This document shows, one piece after another, positions 25,695 through 35,708 of a DNA stretch of 54,794 nt; the stretch's first letter is position 1, and the number at the start of each line of letters is the position of its first letter. A program made the translations under genes and the position numbers. The notes beneath the pieces were generated by a model, which was not told the DNA's origin, searched no databases, and was given only the letters and a program-made list of their open reading frames with translations. The stretch is from Gammaproteobacteria bacterium (lineage in GTDB: Bacteria; Pseudomonadota; Gammaproteobacteria; Xanthomonadales; SZUA-36), in contig JAJRYF010000074.1 in the NCBI GenBank assembly GCA_024275935.1, positions 1 through 54,794 of the forward strand, in the 5' to 3' direction.

Positions 25695-25722
25695 AAAAAA
25701 GGGTTGCCTAGGCAGCCCTTTA
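25695..25722. terminator. Bidirectional terminator between bolA and the YSC84 gene
   Basis: AAAGGGTTGCC-TA-GGCAGCCCTTT forms a near-perfect stem with a G-T wobble. It is preceded by a run of A and followed by TTTAAAG, so it can serve both convergent genes. Confidence 0.8.
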
Positions 25723-25736
25723 AAGTCTTGCTGTGC

Positions 25737-26270
25737 TTATTTCTTGGGTTTGAAGTGGAAACGCTGTCCACCTACAGAGGCTTCATACATCAATCCACCC
25801 TTAACATGCGTAAATATTGCTACGCCGTTGCTATAAGATGTTTGTGCTGCTGCGCCAGCAGAAATTGCCACTGCTGAAGCCTGAGCGCTAAACTCATAGT
25901 TAGTGCCAACAAAGGCATCGTAGGCTTTTTGGCTCTGGAAGAATATGATTTGGCTAAAAGCTTGGCCGCCAGCTTGAAAGCCGATGGTTAACTGGGTCAT
26001 ATTAGTTTTGCCAGTTGGGTGTCCACTTTTATAGACTACACCAGTACCGCGGGCGCCGCCTACACCTAAACCGCCTTTACCGATATTAGGAAATACTGCA
26101 TAGCCGTAGGCTTTATCAAAAAATGAGTGCAAGCCTTGGTCTGCCTGTTTAAAAGTTTTGATGGTAGCATCGGTTTTATTAACTAAGTCTGCATCCCATT
26201 TGGCGACTGCAGCGGTGCTGAAACTTAGTAGTAACACGGTAAGTACGGCTAGTGTTTTTATGGTTTTCAT
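25737..26270 (-). CDS. Secreted YSC84-domain lipid-binding protein
   Basis: A 177-residue protein with a clear signal peptide (LAVLTVLLLSFSTAAVA). The mature part matches the YSC84/SYLF lipid-binding domain: AYGYAVFPNIGKGGLGVGGA, a Gly-rich GFQAGGQAFSQIIFF stretch and a C-terminal GGLMYEASVGGQRF. Bacterial members are periplasmic or outer-membrane-associated and of unknown role. AAAGGAA lies a few bases before the ATG. The 136-bp upstream gap carries two copies of TTAAGCAAT but no other feature I can support. Confidence 0.88.
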   Translation of the reverse strand: MKTIKTLAVLTVLLLSFSTAAVAKWDADLVNKTDATIKTFKQADQGLHSFFDKAYGYAVFPNIGKGGLGVGGARGTGVVYKSGHPTGKTNMTQLTIGFQAGGQAFSQIIFFQSQKAYDAFVGTNYEFSAQASAVAISAGAAAQTSYSNGVAIFTHVKGGLMYEASVGGQRFHFKPKK

Positions 26271-26406
26271 GGTTAAATTCCTTTGATTGAAGTAAATAAG
26301 TCGCTAATTTTGTAAGGTTTAGATAGAGTTTATTTAAAAAAAGTCGCATTAAGCAATTTGCGGGTGCATATTTTAACATACAGGAAAAATTACTTGTTAA
26401 GCAATC

Positions 26407-26796
26407 TTAAGATAACTGTACCGGATTACCTGCTTGCCAGTTAGGGGAACGCTGTTCGGCTACTATTTGAGTATAGATGCCGCCGCGAACATTAAAATCA
26501 GCAGTTAAGCGCATAAACCTTGGCTGGGTGGCGGCTACCAGGTGAGCGAGTATCTGATTGCTTACATCTTCGTGAAATGCCCCTTGCTCCCGATAAGATA
26601 CGATATACAATTTAAGTGCTTTTAATTCCAGACAGAGTTGATCGGGTATATATTCTATTAGGAGTTCGGCAAAGTCTGGTTGCCCGGTTTTTGGGCAGAG
26701 ACAAGTAAACTCAGGAATGGTGATTCGGATGGTATAATCATGTTGTGTTTGCGGGTTAGGGAAAACTTCTAGATCCGGGCTGGGTTTGCTAGCCAT
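26407..26796 (-). CDS. queF: NADPH-dependent 7-cyano-7-deazaguanine reductase QueF (short type)
   Basis: A 129-residue unimodular QueF that reduces preQ0 to preQ1 in queuosine synthesis. The catalytic Cys lies in [14 protein letters not shown] (with Asp seven residues on), and the QueF motif is [16 protein letters not shown] followed by FHED. The start at 26796 was chosen because GGAG precedes this ATG by 7 bases; a TTG at 26808 would place the ribosome site inside the gene. With queG it gives two queuosine steps in this window. Confidence 0.95.
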   Translation of the reverse strand: MASKPSPDLEVFPNPQTQHDYTIRITIPEFTCLCPKTGQPDFAELLIEYIPDQLCLELKALKLYIVSYREQGAFHEDVSNQILAHLVAATQPRFMRLTADFNVRGGIYTQIVAEQRSPNWQAGNPVQLS

Positions 26797-26844
26797 TTGA
26801 TTCTCCAAATACAGGGCAAAAGGCCCATAATAATTAATTAATAA

Positions 26845-26860
26845 GGTCTAATTTTAGACC
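26845..26860. promoter_or_regulatory. 16-bp palindrome in the queF-smc divergent gap
   Basis: GGTCTA-ATTT-TAGACC has perfect 6-base arms. It is 23 bases before the smc ATG, where it could be an operator or a leader hairpin. The rest of the gap is AT-rich. Confidence 0.4.
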
Positions 26861-26882
26861 AGATGGAATATTTTAAGTTTAA

Positions 26883-29800
26883 ATGCGTCTAACAGCCATA
26901 AAAATGGCGGGATTTAAATCATTTGTTGATCCCACCACACTGCTAGTTCCCACCAATTTGACCGGCATAGTCGGGCCAAACGGCTGTGGGAAATCCAATA
27001 TCATCGATGCAATTCGCTGGGTTATGGGCGAAGGCTCGGCCAAGGTTTTGCGTGGAGAGTCTATGGCCGATGTGATATTTAACGGTTCTTCCGGGCGCAA
27101 ACCTGTTGGTACGGCTACTGTAGAGTTGGTCTTTGACAACTCTGCCGGCCGCATTGGTGGCGAATATGCCCAGTACAATGAGATATCGGTAAAACGACAA
27201 GTTAGTCGAGATGGCCAGTCAAATTATTTTCTGAATTCTGCTCGCTGTCGCAAAAAAGACATAACTGACCTGTTTTTAGGTACCGGCCTGGGGCCGCGCA
27301 GTTATTCAATAATCGAGCAGGGCATGATTTCGCAAATTGTAGAGGCACGCCCCGAAGAGCTTCGCGGTCACCTGGAAGAAGCCGCTGGTATCTCTAAATA
27401 CAGAGAGCGCCGCCGGGAAACTGAAAACCGAATAGCACGAACCCGCGACAATCTCGACCGACTGGCAGATTTGCGCGATGAAGTTGGTAAGCATATAGAT
27501 CGTCTGAAGCGGCAGGCACGAGCCGCTGAACGCTGGAAGAATTTCAAGCAAGAATCTCGAGAGTTAGAGGCCAGTTTATTGGCAGTTGGCTGGCGTGAAC
27601 TAACTGCACAGGCTGAGATAAAAGCCAATGAATTGAAAAATGTCGAAACCTCGATGCAATCAAAAATTGCCAAACAGCGTGCGGCTGAAGCCGAGTTGGA
27701 GAGCCTTCGCGAAAAACAAAGCTTAGCGACTGATAACTTCAATCAGATTCAGGGGGGCTTTTATGAAATAGGCAGTGAGATAGCCAGATTAGAGCAAAGC
27801 ATCCAGCATGAACGGGAATTGCAGGCAAGGCGAAAGCGGGAGTTTGAAGAAACCAAATCTGGCCTGGAGGATTTGGAAAAGCATATAGTTCTCGACCGTA
27901 GCCAGGTAACTGAGTTGAGTCAGACACTAGCCGAGTTAGAACCAGAGTTGAGTAAGGCAGAGCAGCAGCAGGGCGAGCTGGGCAAGTTATTGGAAGATAA
28001 AAGCCAGGCGGTCCAGCAATGGCAGAAAAAATATGATTCCCACCGCCAGGAGGCGACTGAAATCAGTGGCCGGGCAGAGCTTGAAAGAGCTAGAGTTGAG
28101 CACCTTGATCAGCGCATAGCACAGACGGACGAGCGTCTGGAAGGGTTGAGTCGCGAGAGTGGAGCGACCGCTGGTAGCGACCTACGGATAGAACTAGATA
28201 AAGCTATAAAAACTGCTGAAAAATCAGTAAAGGCTCATCAACAGGCACAAGAAAATTTAGATAAGTTGCGGGACAAGATCCAGCAGGGACGCAAGCTACT
28301 AGAGCAAGCACAGCTTGAATTGAGCACAAAGCAAACTGAGCAGGCGAGCTCCAAAGGGCGCTTATCTTCCCTTCAGACAGCACAGGAATCAGCCCTTGAA
28401 GAATCTCGCAGTTCTGCAGCATGGGTGAGTGGACAAGGTCTGGGCAAAGTGGCAACCTTGCTGGAATCCATTGAGGTTGAAGAGCAGTGGCGGTCAGCGG
28501 TAGAACAAGTGTTAAAACCATGGCTTAGTTCCTTGCTGGAAGCCGATGAAAATATCGACTTGTCTGGCTTTGCAAATGGTGGCTTATCTTTGCTTAGCCC
28601 GGTCAGTGGCAAAGTTAAGGCGCGTGCCGGGACTCTGGCTACGGTGTGTCAGGCGCCAGATGCTATTCAGGTAATTCTTAATCAGGTATATACGGCAAGC
28701 TCGCTGGCAGATGCTTACTCCCGCAGGCCCACTCTGGAACCGCTTGAAAGCTTGGTTACCACTGCAGCCGAGTGGTTAGGCCCTGATTGGGTCAAGCTTG
28801 AGCGTGGTGGCGATGACTCGGTATTGGATCGGGAACAGGAGATTCGCTTGCTGGGACAGGAATTAACTGAACAAGTCAGTAGTATAAGCAGCCTACAGCA
28901 GCAAATAAATAAGCTTCAAGCTCAGCAACAGGAAAATGAAGATCTGCGCAGACAAGTTCAGTCTGAGGCCAATGAGGCATACCGCCGGCAGACCCGCGAT
29001 TCAGGGCAGGTTAGACAGCTAGAACAGAAGATTTCCGAGCTGGGAGAGCGCCAACAACGGGATCTCAATGAGGTTAATCGATTGCAACAGAGTGTGAAGG
29101 ACGACAGCTCTAAACTTAAGAGTGGGCGCGCTGAACTGGAATCTATAATTTCAAGAATGGCCAAGGTTCAAACCATTAGAGAAACTCTGGACGCGGAAAG
29201 AAAAGTAGTAATAAGTGCTCGTGACCTAGCCCGCCAAGAAATGCATCAGGCGCGTGAAGCCAGGCACGCAGCGGCGTTAAAAGTTGAATCGCGCCGCGCT
29301 AGTTTGGACTCCCTCAGTCAATCTTTGGCACGGATGGATAACCAATTAGGGCAGTTGCAGCAGCGTTTCGTGCAACTTAGTGAGCAGGTTGCTGAAGATG
29401 ATCAGCCAGACGACTCACAGACAGAAGCAATGGATAAGTTGCTGAAGAAACGGGTTAAAGTTGAACAGGAAATGGCAACTGCGCGCGCCGACCTGCAAGC
29501 CATGGAAAACGACTATCGCGAGCATGACAACAGCCGTCAACAGGCATTGGCAGCTGCGGAAGAAATTCGTCAGGAACTGGAAGCTCGGCGCTTGAGTTTG
29601 CAGGAGTTGCAAATTAAAGCTCGCTCGTTGGCGGAAAGACTTAGCGAACAAGAACAAGATGCCCAGCAGCTGGCAGAGACACTGGATGAGAGTATTGATG
29701 TCGCTGCCATGCAGTCGCAAATGGAGACTTTGGAACATAAAATTCAGCGTCTGGAACCGGTTAACCTAGCTGCAATTTCCGAATTTGAAGAAGAAAGTGA

Positions 29801-30368
29801 ACGCAAAGATTATTTAGATTCCCAGCACGAAGATTTGGTGAGTGCGCTGGATACCCTGGAGTCTGCAATTACAAAAATTGATCGCCAAACCAGAAGCAGT
29901 TTTAAAGAAACATATGAGCTGGTTAATAAAGGCGTACAAGAGTTATTCCCCCGCCTGTTTGGTGGCGGGCATGCATACCTTGAGATGACTGGCGATGATT
30001 TATTGACCACTGGGGTTACCATTATGGCGCGCCCACCGGGCAAGCGAATAAGCTCTATTCACCTGTTATCGGGTGGGGAAAAAGCCTTAACTGCAGTTGC
30101 ACTGGTGTTTGCAATTTTTCAACTAAATCCGGCTCCATTTTGTTTATTGGATGAGGTTGATGCACCTTTGGATGATGCTAATGTCGGGCGCTTTTCGGCC
30201 TTGGTGAGAGATATGTCCGAGACTGTCCAGTTTTTGTTCGTCACCCACAATAAAGGCACAATGGAAATGGCATACCAGCTTTGTGGTGTTACTATGCGCG
30301 AGGCGGGAGTTTCCAGGCTGGTAACTGTAGATCTGGAAGAAGCGGCTGCGTATGTGCAGCAAACTTAG
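26883..30368 (+). CDS. smc: Chromosome partition protein Smc
   Basis: An 1161-residue SMC ATPase that with ScpA and ScpB extrudes DNA loops. The N-terminal head has the Walker A motif GPNGCGKSN near residue 32. Two long coiled coils (about 165-500 and 665-990) flank a hinge at about 510-655. The C-terminal head has the ABC signature LLSGGEKALTAVAL and Walker B CLLDEVDAPLDD. The length is normal. Smc-ScpAB, rather than MukBEF, is therefore the condensin here. The ATG lacks a strong ribosome site. zipA follows after 35 bases. Confidence 0.97.
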   Translation: MRLTAIKMAGFKSFVDPTTLLVPTNLTGIVGPNGCGKSNIIDAIRWVMGEGSAKVLRGESMADVIFNGSSGRKPVGTATVELVFDNSAGRIGGEYAQYNEISVKRQVSRDGQSNYFLNSARCRKKDITDLFLGTGLGPRSYSIIEQGMISQIVEARPEELRGHLEEAAGISKYRERRRETENRIARTRDNLDRLADLRDEVGKHIDRLKRQARAAERWKNFKQESRELEASLLAVGWRELTAQAEIKANELKNVETSMQSKIAKQRAAEAELESLREKQSLATDNFNQIQGGFYEIGSEIARLEQSIQHERELQARRKREFEETKSGLEDLEKHIVLDRSQVTELSQTLAELEPELSKAEQQQGELGKLLEDKSQAVQQWQKKYDSHRQEATEISGRAELERARVEHLDQRIAQTDERLEGLSRESGATAGSDLRIELDKAIKTAEKSVKAHQQAQENLDKLRDKIQQGRKLLEQAQLELSTKQTEQASSKGRLSSLQTAQESALEESRSSAAWVSGQGLGKVATLLESIEVEEQWRSAVEQVLKPWLSSLLEADENIDLSGFANGGLSLLSPVSGKVKARAGTLATVCQAPDAIQVILNQVYTASSLADAYSRRPTLEPLESLVTTAAEWLGPDWVKLERGGDDSVLDREQEIRLLGQELTEQVSSISSLQQQINKLQAQQQENEDLRRQVQSEANEAYRRQTRDSGQVRQLEQKISELGERQQRDLNEVNRLQQSVKDDSSKLKSGRAELESIISRMAKVQTIRETLDAERKVVISARDLARQEMHQAREARHAAALKVESRRASLDSLSQSLARMDNQLGQLQQRFVQLSEQVAEDDQPDDSQTEAMDKLLKKRVKVEQEMATARADLQAMENDYREHDNSRQQALAAAEEIRQELEARRLSLQELQIKARSLAERLSEQEQDAQQLAETLDESIDVAAMQSQMETLEHKIQRLEPVNLAAISEFEEESERKDYLDSQHEDLVSALDTLESAITKIDRQTRSSFKETYELVNKGVQELFPRLFGGGHAYLEMTGDDLLTTGVTIMARPPGKRISSIHLLSGGEKALTAVALVFAIFQLNPAPFCLLDEVDAPLDDANVGRFSALVRDMSETVQFLFVTHNKGTMEMAYQLCGVTMREAGVSRLVTVDLEEAAAYVQQT

Positions 30369-30403
30369 GTTTTAATTTTAAATTAAACGGGTGAAAATAT
30401 AAA

Positions 30404-30745
30404 GTGGACGCGCAAACTTTAAGACTAGCTCTAGTGGTAATCGGAATTATTATAATAGTTTCCATTTTTTACTTAAGTGGGAGTGATAAGCGGCGGCAGA
30501 AGAATATAAAGCGCAAGCTGGAAAAACAGCAAAATAGTGCAAGCCGTACTAAAGAAATAGACAGTGGTAACGACGAGCCTGGTGTGCAACAGGAGCTGGA
30601 TGCTCTTAAAGGTATGGGCGCTATGATAGCTGCTGATAAACGCAAAGAGGGTGCTAGTCGCGAGCAGGAAGAGCATCCATCACAGGCGACTGTAAGCAAT
30701 AAGCATAAACCCTCCCGGAAAGTGGTAACCCTGTATTTGCAGTAA
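30404..30745 (+). CDS. zipA: ZipA, N-terminal part up to an in-frame TAA
   Basis: A 113-residue piece: an N-terminal membrane anchor (about 6-25, LRLALVVIGIIIIVSIFYL), a basic stretch (KRRQKNIKRKLEKQ), a short polar linker and the first beta strand of the ZipA C-terminal domain (KVVTLYLQ) just before TAA at 30743-30745. The frame continues beyond the stop with the rest of the domain. The start is GTG at 30404. ZipA tethers FtsZ to the membrane. The place between smc and ligA is the usual one for zipA in pseudomonads. As it stands, this product would lack the FtsZ-binding surface. Confidence 0.8.
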   Translation: MDAQTLRLALVVIGIIIIVSIFYLSGSDKRRQKNIKRKLEKQQNSASRTKEIDSGNDEPGVQQELDALKGMGAMIAADKRKEGASREQEEHPSQATVSNKHKPSRKVVTLYLQ

Positions 30746-30760
30746 CTTGGTAAGCAGCTC

Positions 30761-31135
30761 GTGCATGGCACAGAGTTGCGTGATGCCTTAATAAAGACCG
30801 GGCTTGTTTATGGCAAGCAACAGTTGTTCCATCGGTTGCCAGAGGGTAGTTCAGAGGCAATTTTCAGCCTGGCAAACGGCCTTAAACCTGGAACCTTCGA
30901 CCCTGCTACCTGGAATCTGTTTGAAACCCCCATGTTAACTCTATTCTTCGGTTTGCCCGGGCAATACGGCGCTCTGGATGCCTGGGATGCGATGTTACCA
31001 ACTGCCAATCGTTTATCTGAGCTGCTCGGAATGGCAGTTCTAGATGGGCAACAAATGCCCTTAACCAGAGAGCGGATCTCAGAAATAAGAGAAGATTTAC
31101 GGCAATTTGATCGAGCCAGTTCAGGCTTGGCCTGA
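30761..31135 (+). CDS. zipA: ZipA, C-terminal FtsZ-binding domain after the in-frame stop
   Basis: A 124-residue reading frame in the same frame as the preceding piece, separated by one TAA and five sense codons. It has the ZipA C-domain pattern: TELRDALIKTGLVYG, QLFHRL, FSLANGLKPGTFDPATW, ETPMLTLFFGLPGQ and RISEIREDLRQFD. A GTG at 30761 could start it, but no good ribosome site precedes it. It could be made by readthrough, by re-initiation, or not at all; a base-call error is also possible. The conserved residues look undamaged, which argues against long-standing decay. Confidence 0.75.
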   Translation: MHGTELRDALIKTGLVYGKQQLFHRLPEGSSEAIFSLANGLKPGTFDPATWNLFETPMLTLFFGLPGQYGALDAWDAMLPTANRLSELLGMAVLDGQQMPLTRERISEIREDLRQFDRASSGLA

Positions 31136-31148
31136 GTGCTGTAACTAG

Positions 31149-33188
<2,040 letters not shown>

Positions 33189-33197
33189 GGTGAGTTA

Positions 33198-33252
33198 GTC
33201 GCAGGCGTAAGCCACCGAATGCTTGGTTGTATTCTGAAGCTCTCGGTGCGAC
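33198..33252. repeat. Inverted repeat between convergent ligA and recN
   Basis: CACCGA (33213-33218) pairs with TCGGTG (33243-33248), and outer GTCG (33198-33201) with CGAC (33249-33252), leaving a bulge on one side. It has no T tract, so it is not a standard terminator; it may be a REP-like element. Confidence 0.35.
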
Positions 33253-33272
33253 CGCTTTGCTTTTGGCGCGCC

Positions 33273-34958
33273 CTACAAATCAACTTCGGCTAATAATTCG
33301 CGAGCATGTTCACGACTACTGGTGGATAACTTACCTGATAACATGCGAGCGATCTCATCTATTCTTGCAGCTTGCTGTAATTGTAATAGTTGCACGCTAC
33401 TGAAGCCGTCTTTGTTATGTTTGCTTACCTGGTATTGGGTGTCCGCGCGAGCCGCTACCTGGGCCAGGTGGGTTACACAAAGAACCTGCCCGTTAACTGC
33501 TAGTTCTGCCAGCATCGTGCCGACAGTATTGGCGGTCTCGCCACCAATTCCAGCATCTACTTCATCAAAAATCTGAGTTATTCCGATATTCTCTGATGCT
33601 CGCCTGGTGGCTAGTTGCAGTGCCAGGGAGATACGCGATAATTCACCTCCAGAGGCGATTTTCTGGATCGGGCCAGGGGGTTGCCCGGGGTTGGTGCGAA
33701 CTAGTATCTGAATCTTGTCAATCCCGTGGCGTTGCGGCTCTTGTTCGCTATCAGCGATTACCTCAATGATTATCCGGGCACCGTTAAAGCCTAGTTGTTC
33801 AAGCAGTTCAGTGGATTTATGGCCAATTGTATGAGCTGTTTGCTGTCGAACTGTAGATAGTTTACGAGCTTGTTTATGGTACTTAACAACAGCTTTGTTA
33901 CAGCTGTCTTGTAATTTTTGTTTAAGCTCACCGCTCTGTGACAATTCGGCTAGGTTAGCTTCCAGTACCGCTAGTTGCGAGATCAATTCAGGCGGCTCTA
34001 CCTGGTGCTTGCGGGCTAATTTATGCTGCAAGCTTAACTGTTGATCGAGTTCAGCGAGTCGCTCTGGTTCAGACTGGCACTGCTCAAGGGTAGCTCTTAA
34101 ACCCGACTGGCTTTCATCCAGGTTAATGCCAGCCTCAGTTAGCATTCTGTGAATATTCTGAATTTCTTCACTCAAATCAAGTTTAAGCGATAACAAAGGC
34201 TGCAGACTGGAGAGTGCTTGTTGTAGCCTTGGTGCTGCCCCGTTAGTGTCATTATCGAGGCTGGCAAGGGCGGTTGCCAGGCCTTGCTGTAAGTCTTCAG
34301 CATGCGCCAGCCGCTGGTGCTCATTACTTAATTCTTGATACTCTGTTTTACTAAGTGCTTCGCGTTTTAATTCGGCAATCTGGTACTCAAGTAACTGTAA
34401 ATACTGGGGGTCAGCTGCCGGGGTATTTTCTATTTGTTCCAGCCGTAGTTTAAGCTCTTTCCAGTTGGAGAATAATTTGTCAGTCGCTGTCAACAGTTGT
34501 TCTGCCTGACTCCAGGAATCCAGTAAACTGCGCTGCTGCGCTGGGTCGAGCAGTTGCTGGTGTTCATTTTGTCCGTGGATACTAATTAATTTTCTAGCTA
34601 GACTCTGTAACTGTCCTAAAGTTACCGGGCGACCATTAATCCACGCCCGCGAGCCGCCCGCAGCCAACAGACTACGCCTTAGAATGCACTCGGTACCTTC
34701 ATCTAATGCCTGTTCGTGTAACCATTTACGCGCGGAAGCGCTTGAGATGAGATCAAATTCGCCGACAATTTCAGCACCTTTAGTGCCGTGCCTTACCCAT
34801 TCGCGCTCGGCCCTAGCACCTAACAAAAAGGCCAAAGCATCCACCATAATGGATTTTCCTGCGCCGGTCTCGCCACTGATGGTAGTAAAGCCCTGACTTA
34901 AAGCCAGATCAAGCTGGTCGATAATGGCAAAGTCGCGGATGTGTAAATGTTGTAGCAT
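33273..34958 (-). CDS. recN: DNA repair protein RecN
   Basis: A 561-residue SMC-like ATPase for double-strand-break repair. The Walker A motif GETGAGKSIM is near residue 29, a coiled-coil arm spans about 150-360, and the C-terminal half shows the signature ASGGELSRISLAL and Walker B FDEVDAGIGGETA. The length is normal. It is divergent from grpE across a 116-bp gap that holds the grpE sigma-32 promoter; no LexA box was found there. Confidence 0.96.
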   Translation of the reverse strand: MLQHLHIRDFAIIDQLDLALSQGFTTISGETGAGKSIMVDALAFLLGARAEREWVRHGTKGAEIVGEFDLISSASARKWLHEQALDEGTECILRRSLLAAGGSRAWINGRPVTLGQLQSLARKLISIHGQNEHQQLLDPAQQRSLLDSWSQAEQLLTATDKLFSNWKELKLRLEQIENTPAADPQYLQLLEYQIAELKREALSKTEYQELSNEHQRLAHAEDLQQGLATALASLDNDTNGAAPRLQQALSSLQPLLSLKLDLSEEIQNIHRMLTEAGINLDESQSGLRATLEQCQSEPERLAELDQQLSLQHKLARKHQVEPPELISQLAVLEANLAELSQSGELKQKLQDSCNKAVVKYHKQARKLSTVRQQTAHTIGHKSTELLEQLGFNGARIIIEVIADSEQEPQRHGIDKIQILVRTNPGQPPGPIQKIASGGELSRISLALQLATRRASENIGITQIFDEVDAGIGGETANTVGTMLAELAVNGQVLCVTHLAQVAARADTQYQVSKHNKDGFSSVQLLQLQQAARIDEIARMLSGKLSTSSREHARELLAEVDL

Positions 34959-35012
34959 TCGGGAAAATTAACACGCCAGCAGTTTTCAGGCAATTATTTT
35001 TTAATTCATAGA

Positions 35013-35040
35013 CTTGAATCGGTGCTGCATAACCCCATAT
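35013..35040 (+). promoter_or_regulatory. Sigma-32 heat-shock promoter of grpE
   Basis: CTTGAAT at 35013-35019, 13 bases, CCCCATAT at 35033-35040. This is close to the RpoH consensus CTTGAAA-N13-15-CCCCATNT. It is 35 bases before the grpE ATG. Confidence 0.85.
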
Positions 35041-35074
35041 TTTGGACATCGGATTATGCATTAGGGTAGAAAAC

Positions 35075-35617
35075 ATGAATACGGATAAAAAAGACAATAA
35101 CTCAGAACAGCTAGATGAGTTAAGCCGCGCTGGTGAGGAAACACAAGTAGAAACTGGTCTTGATGATCTGGAGCAAGCACTAGCGGAAGCTGTGGCCGAT
35201 CTGGATAAGCATAAAGATGCACTTTTACGCCAGCAGGCAGAAGCGCAAAACTCGCGTAACCGTGCTGCACGGGAAATGGAAAAAGCTCGTAAATTTGCCT
35301 TGGAAGGGTTTATGAAAGAGCTGTTGCCGGTGTATGACACCTTTGAAAGAAGCCTGGAAGCTGAAAACGCTAGTGCTGAGGATTTACGCCAAGGCAGTGA
35401 GCTGACTATGAAAATGCTAGCCAAAGCACTGGAGAAATTTGGCCTGAAAAGTATTTGCCCACAAGTTGAAGAAGTATTCAATCCTGAATTCCACGAAGCG
35501 GTAACCATGGTGCCGGTAGCTGGGCAAGAGTCGGGGGCGGTAATAGAGGTAATCCAAAAGGGCTACACCCTGAACGATCGCTTAATCCGTCCAGCAATGG
35601 TAATCGTTGCGCAGTAA
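35075..35617 (+). CDS. grpE: Nucleotide exchange factor GrpE
   Basis: A 180-residue DnaK co-chaperone. A polar acidic N-terminus is followed by a long helix (about 35-90) and the beta domain with YDTFERSLE upstream and the conserved ending EEVFNPEFHEAV ... GYTLNDRLIRPAMV. The start at 35075 follows AGGGTAG; the frame is open from 35042, but those codons fall directly after the sigma-32 promoter. dnaK follows after 91 bases with its own heat-shock promoter. Confidence 0.95.
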   Translation: MNTDKKDNNSEQLDELSRAGEETQVETGLDDLEQALAEAVADLDKHKDALLRQQAEAQNSRNRAAREMEKARKFALEGFMKELLPVYDTFERSLEAENASAEDLRQGSELTMKMLAKALEKFGLKSICPQVEEVFNPEFHEAVTMVPVAGQESGAVIEVIQKGYTLNDRLIRPAMVIVAQ

Positions 35618-35643
35618 TGAAGTGGTTCTAATTGATGTGCACG

Positions 35644-35671
35644 CTTGAAGCTGAAAAACATGCCCCCATAT
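35644..35671 (+). promoter_or_regulatory. Sigma-32 heat-shock promoter of dnaK
   Basis: CTTGAAG at 35644-35650, 13 bases, CCCCATAT at 35664-35671. The -10 octamer and spacer length are identical to those of the grpE promoter. It is 37 bases before the dnaK ATG. Confidence 0.85.
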
Positions 35672-35708
35672 ATAAGGCATTGGTAATTTATATTTTTGGA
35701 GAAATAAA

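Noticed and set aside
26797-26844. Possible preQ1 riboswitch before queF
   Set aside because: Only a small GGGC/GCCC hairpin is present; the preQ1 aptamer pattern with an A-rich tail pairing into the loop is absent.
34959-35074. LexA box controlling recN
   Set aside because: No CTGT-N8-ACAG-like site is visible; the gap is explained by the grpE heat-shock promoter.
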